From Nemania diffusa (lineage: Eukaryota > Ascomycota > Sordariomycetes > Xylariales > Xylariaceae), in assembly GCA_038501195.1 (NCBI GenBank), contig JBBPUQ010000001.1, forward strand, positions 6,634,001 through 6,698,000: a stretch of DNA of 64,000 nucleotides. Reading direction: 5' to 3'. Below are positions 61,101 through 64,000 of the stretch, piece after piece (positions within the stretch are counted from its first letter, which is position 1; each line of letters begins with the position of its first letter). Made by a program: the position numbers and the translations under genes. Under the pieces are notes generated by a model. It made no database searches. It had not been told where the DNA came from and saw only the letters and a program-made list of their open reading frames with translations.

Positions 61101-64000
61101 TCATAACATTTTATTTTTTAAAAAATAATAAAGTTTATAAAATATAAAAATAAATTTTATTTTATAAAATAATTTAATAAGTTTTTTTTATTATAACAAA
61201 AAATTCTTTTATAATTTATATAAAATTTATTATAATTAAACTATTATTTTAAATTTTTAATAATTTAATAATATATATATATAGATTTTTTTAATTAATT
61301 TAATATTAATAAATATATTTATAATATTATATTATTTAAATTTTAAATTAAATTTAATAATAATAGCTATTAATATTTTAAATAATTTTTTTATTAATAT
61401 ATTAATATAAATACTTTTTTTATTATAGTTAAATTATTAGTTTTTTTATATTATTAAACAAATTTTATATTTGTTATAATAGTTATATTTATTAAATTTA
61501 TATATATATATTTATATATAATTAAATATTAAAGTTTTTTATAAAAAGCTTTTTAAAAAGTTTTTTTAAATGTTTATTTTAATATAACTTTATAAATATA
61601 TATATTTAATTTTATAAAAATGATTTTTTAGCAAATAATTAATAAATTTGTTATATTATTTTAATAAAAAAAATAAGTTTTAATAATAAATTTTTATTTT
61701 TTAAAATAATAATTTTTAAAAATAAACTTTTTAATAATAATTAAATAGTTTAAAAGTTTTTTCTTTTTTTAAATAACTTTATTAATATTTAATATTTATA
61801 ATATTTTATTATAAAAAATATTAGCTAATTTATTTTTAATATTTAATATTTAAAATTAATTGTTTATATATATATAAGCTTTAAAAAAATTTATAATTTA
61901 TTTAAAAGTTTTTTTTTTATAAACTTTTTTAAAAATTAATTTTTTTTTATTAATAAAACTTTTTATAATATTAAATATTTATAATAAATTGTTATAGTTA
62001 TATATAATATTTTTTAATAAATAAATTTGTTATATTTTTATTATTAATTTATTATTAATATATAATATATTATAAAGTTTTATTAAATAAAAATAAATAG
62101 TTTAATTGTTTTATAATAAATTAAAAAATAACATTTTAATTTAAATTTATAGTTTATTTTTAATTTGTTTTTTTTTAAATAAAAATTAAAATAATTAAAG
62201 TAAAAAATTGTTAAATTTAATAATATAATAAAAAAAATTTAAAAAATATTAAAAGCTTTAATTTAAATTTAATATTTATATAAAAATATTTTTTTTTTAA
62301 AAAATTTTTTAAAATATTAATTATAAACTTGTTTTTTTTTTGTTTTATAAAATCGAAATTTTTTAATATATTTTTTAATAATATATTATTATATTTGCTA
62401 TTTTTTAAATAGTTTTTTATATTTTTGTTTAATTTAAAAATATTTTTATATATAATTTTTTTAATTAATATTTTATAAACTTTTAAAAAAACTTTAAAAA
62501 GTTTATTTTTAAATTTGTTTAAATTTTTATTAAAAAATTTATTTTTATTAAAAGTTATATTTTTAATAACAATTATTTTATTTTTTTATAATAACTATAT
62601 ATAATAAATATTAATAAATTAATAATTTATTAAATAATTTATTTAAATTTTTAAATTAAGTTTTTAATATTTATATTTTTTTTATTTAATTTATTAAGTT
62701 ATAACAAATATTATATAATTAAAAGCTTTTAAATAAACAAATAATAAACTTTTTTTATAATTTATTATATTTTATAAATTATTAAAATAAAAATAAAACT
62801 TTTTATAAAAAATTTATTAATAGTTAATTTATTTAAATATTTAATTATATAAATAAACTATTATATAAATTATTTTAATTTATAAAAATAAAAAAAACTT
62901 ATAATTATTATATATAAAGTTTATTTTTAATTTAATAATAGTTTTTATTTTTTTAGCTTTATTGTTAAAATTTTAAATATATAATAATTGTTAATTTAGC
63001 TTTATATAATTAATTATATATAGTAAAACTAAAGCAAAATATAATATTATAATTATATAATGCTATTGTTATTTTTATATTTAAAAAAAAATCTTTGTAT
63101 ATATAATATATATATATAAATTATATAAACTTGTTAGCAGTTTATTAGTGTTATATATAACAAAATATAGCTAATTATTTAATAAATAAATAATAAATTA
63201 TATAAAAAAAATTTAAATATATATTAACTGTAATTAATATTGCTATTTTAATAGTTACAAATTTTTTTTTTAGTTATAGTTTTTTTTATATATATATATT
63301 TTTTAATCTTTTTTTATATATGCTTTTATTTATATATATAATTTATTAATTAAAACTAGTGTTTTTAATGTTTAATTTAATACTTTTTTTATTAATATAT
63401 TAACTAAGTTATTTTTTCTGTTAATTTAATATATTTTAAAGATTTTTTTTTTTTTATACGATTTTTATAACAATATAATATTAATTATAAGTTGTTTTTT
63501 TTATATTATATTAAATTTAACTAAATAATTATATAATAACTTTAAATTAAAATATAAAATCGCTAAAACTTATAATATATTTAATATTTTTAAAATTTTT
63601 TAAAAAGTTATATAAAAAATAATTATATTATTAAATTTATTAATTATTTTATATAGTTTATTAGCTAATATATTTTTAGTTATTTATTTATATTTATTTA
63701 AATTTTAATAAATAATATTATTAAAAATTTCAAATTTTAAATCAGTATTATTTTTTATATAAGTTTTTATAGCTAATATAATTAAAAATTTAATTTATAA
63801 TATTATATCTATATTATTTATAAATAAACTATTTATAAAAATAAAAAGCTTTATATAATATAAATCGAAAAATATAAATATTAATTTATAGTTATAATTA
63901 TTAATTTATTATTTGATTTATTTATTTAAAATAATTATATTAGCTTTTTATAAGTTAATAATTTAAGCAGCAGTAAATAAATTATATAAAACTTTTAATT
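58137..64000. repeat. A/T-only RIP block
   Basis: Almost nothing but A and T, with no gene. The first part (TAGTAAATAAAGTAGCAAAT) looks like the RIP-mutated continuation of the copy 3 microsatellite. A direct duplication of about 55 bp lies near 59150-59250 (TTTATATTTATTATATTTTA). A brief less damaged patch with TAGTTGGGG and CTACAGTAGC is near 59850-59900. The rest is presumably further degraded transposons, continuing past the window. Confidence 0.7.

Noticed and set aside
49624..64000. Mitochondrial or plasmid DNA, because of the extreme A/T content
   Set aside because: No tRNA, rRNA or respiratory gene can be seen. The block has transposon ends, LTRs and transition-only differences between copies, which point to RIP.
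1..64000. Telomeric repeats or 5S/45S rRNA near the A/T blocks
   Set aside because: No TTAGGG arrays and no rRNA-like sequence were seen on either strand.

Overview
The window is nuclear DNA of a filamentous ascomycete (Pezizomycotina). The genes carry short introns of about 44-220 nt with GTRNGT-type donors and CTAAC/CTRAY-like branch sites. Their families are typical of these fungi: a NACHT-ankyrin STAND protein, a CFEM/PTH11-type receptor, a Zn2Cys6 regulator, an RTA1 protein, a bicupin oxalate decarboxylase and a SulP transporter. Both ends are extreme A/T sequence of the kind made by repeat-induced point mutation (RIP). I cannot name the species.

Layout. 1-2357 is an A/T-degraded transposon copy ending in a hAT-like terminal inverted repeat. 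2358-49375 is a gene island of normal base composition. It holds an Ecm33-like cell-wall protein (3561-5129), a NACHT-ankyrin gene broken by a 640-bp hAT-like element (6430-10397), an MFS/DHA2 transporter (12423-10435, minus), a DUF1275 membrane protein (14700-13808, minus), oxalate decarboxylase (16176-17698) and a SulP/STAS anion transporter (21312-23756). Next come an unknown protein with pentapeptide repeats (25555-27143), a peroxisomal 4CL-like acyl-CoA ligase (30252-27965, minus), an asparagine-synthetase-domain protein (34330-32466, minus), an initiator tRNA-Met (34788-34718, minus), a CFEM receptor (37424-35480, minus), an Aurora-type kinase (41040-39921, minus), an RTA1-like protein (43839-42888, minus) and a Zn2Cys6 factor (44511-45887). 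47283-48532 holds a 640-bp foldback element with a second complete hAT-like element inserted in its tip. 49376 onward is a third hAT-like element, split by an 8.5-kb RIP-degraded element that itself contains an LTR retrotransposon. The A/T block continues to 64000.

The genes do not form one pathway. There is no PKS, NRPS or terpene core, so I do not call a biosynthetic cluster. The strongest story is mobile DNA. One TIR family (CAGCGCT...ACAGGTAAA, 8-bp target duplications) appears as two complete short elements, a third left end, and two inverted copies of a larger relative whose ends mark the borders of the two A/T blocks. The short copy in the NACHT gene sits between CATTCAGG duplications; removing it with one duplication leaves a continuous frame, so the disruption looks recent.

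Exon joins were worked out by hand from reading frame, splice-site motifs and family knowledge; there is no transcript evidence. No homology search was run.
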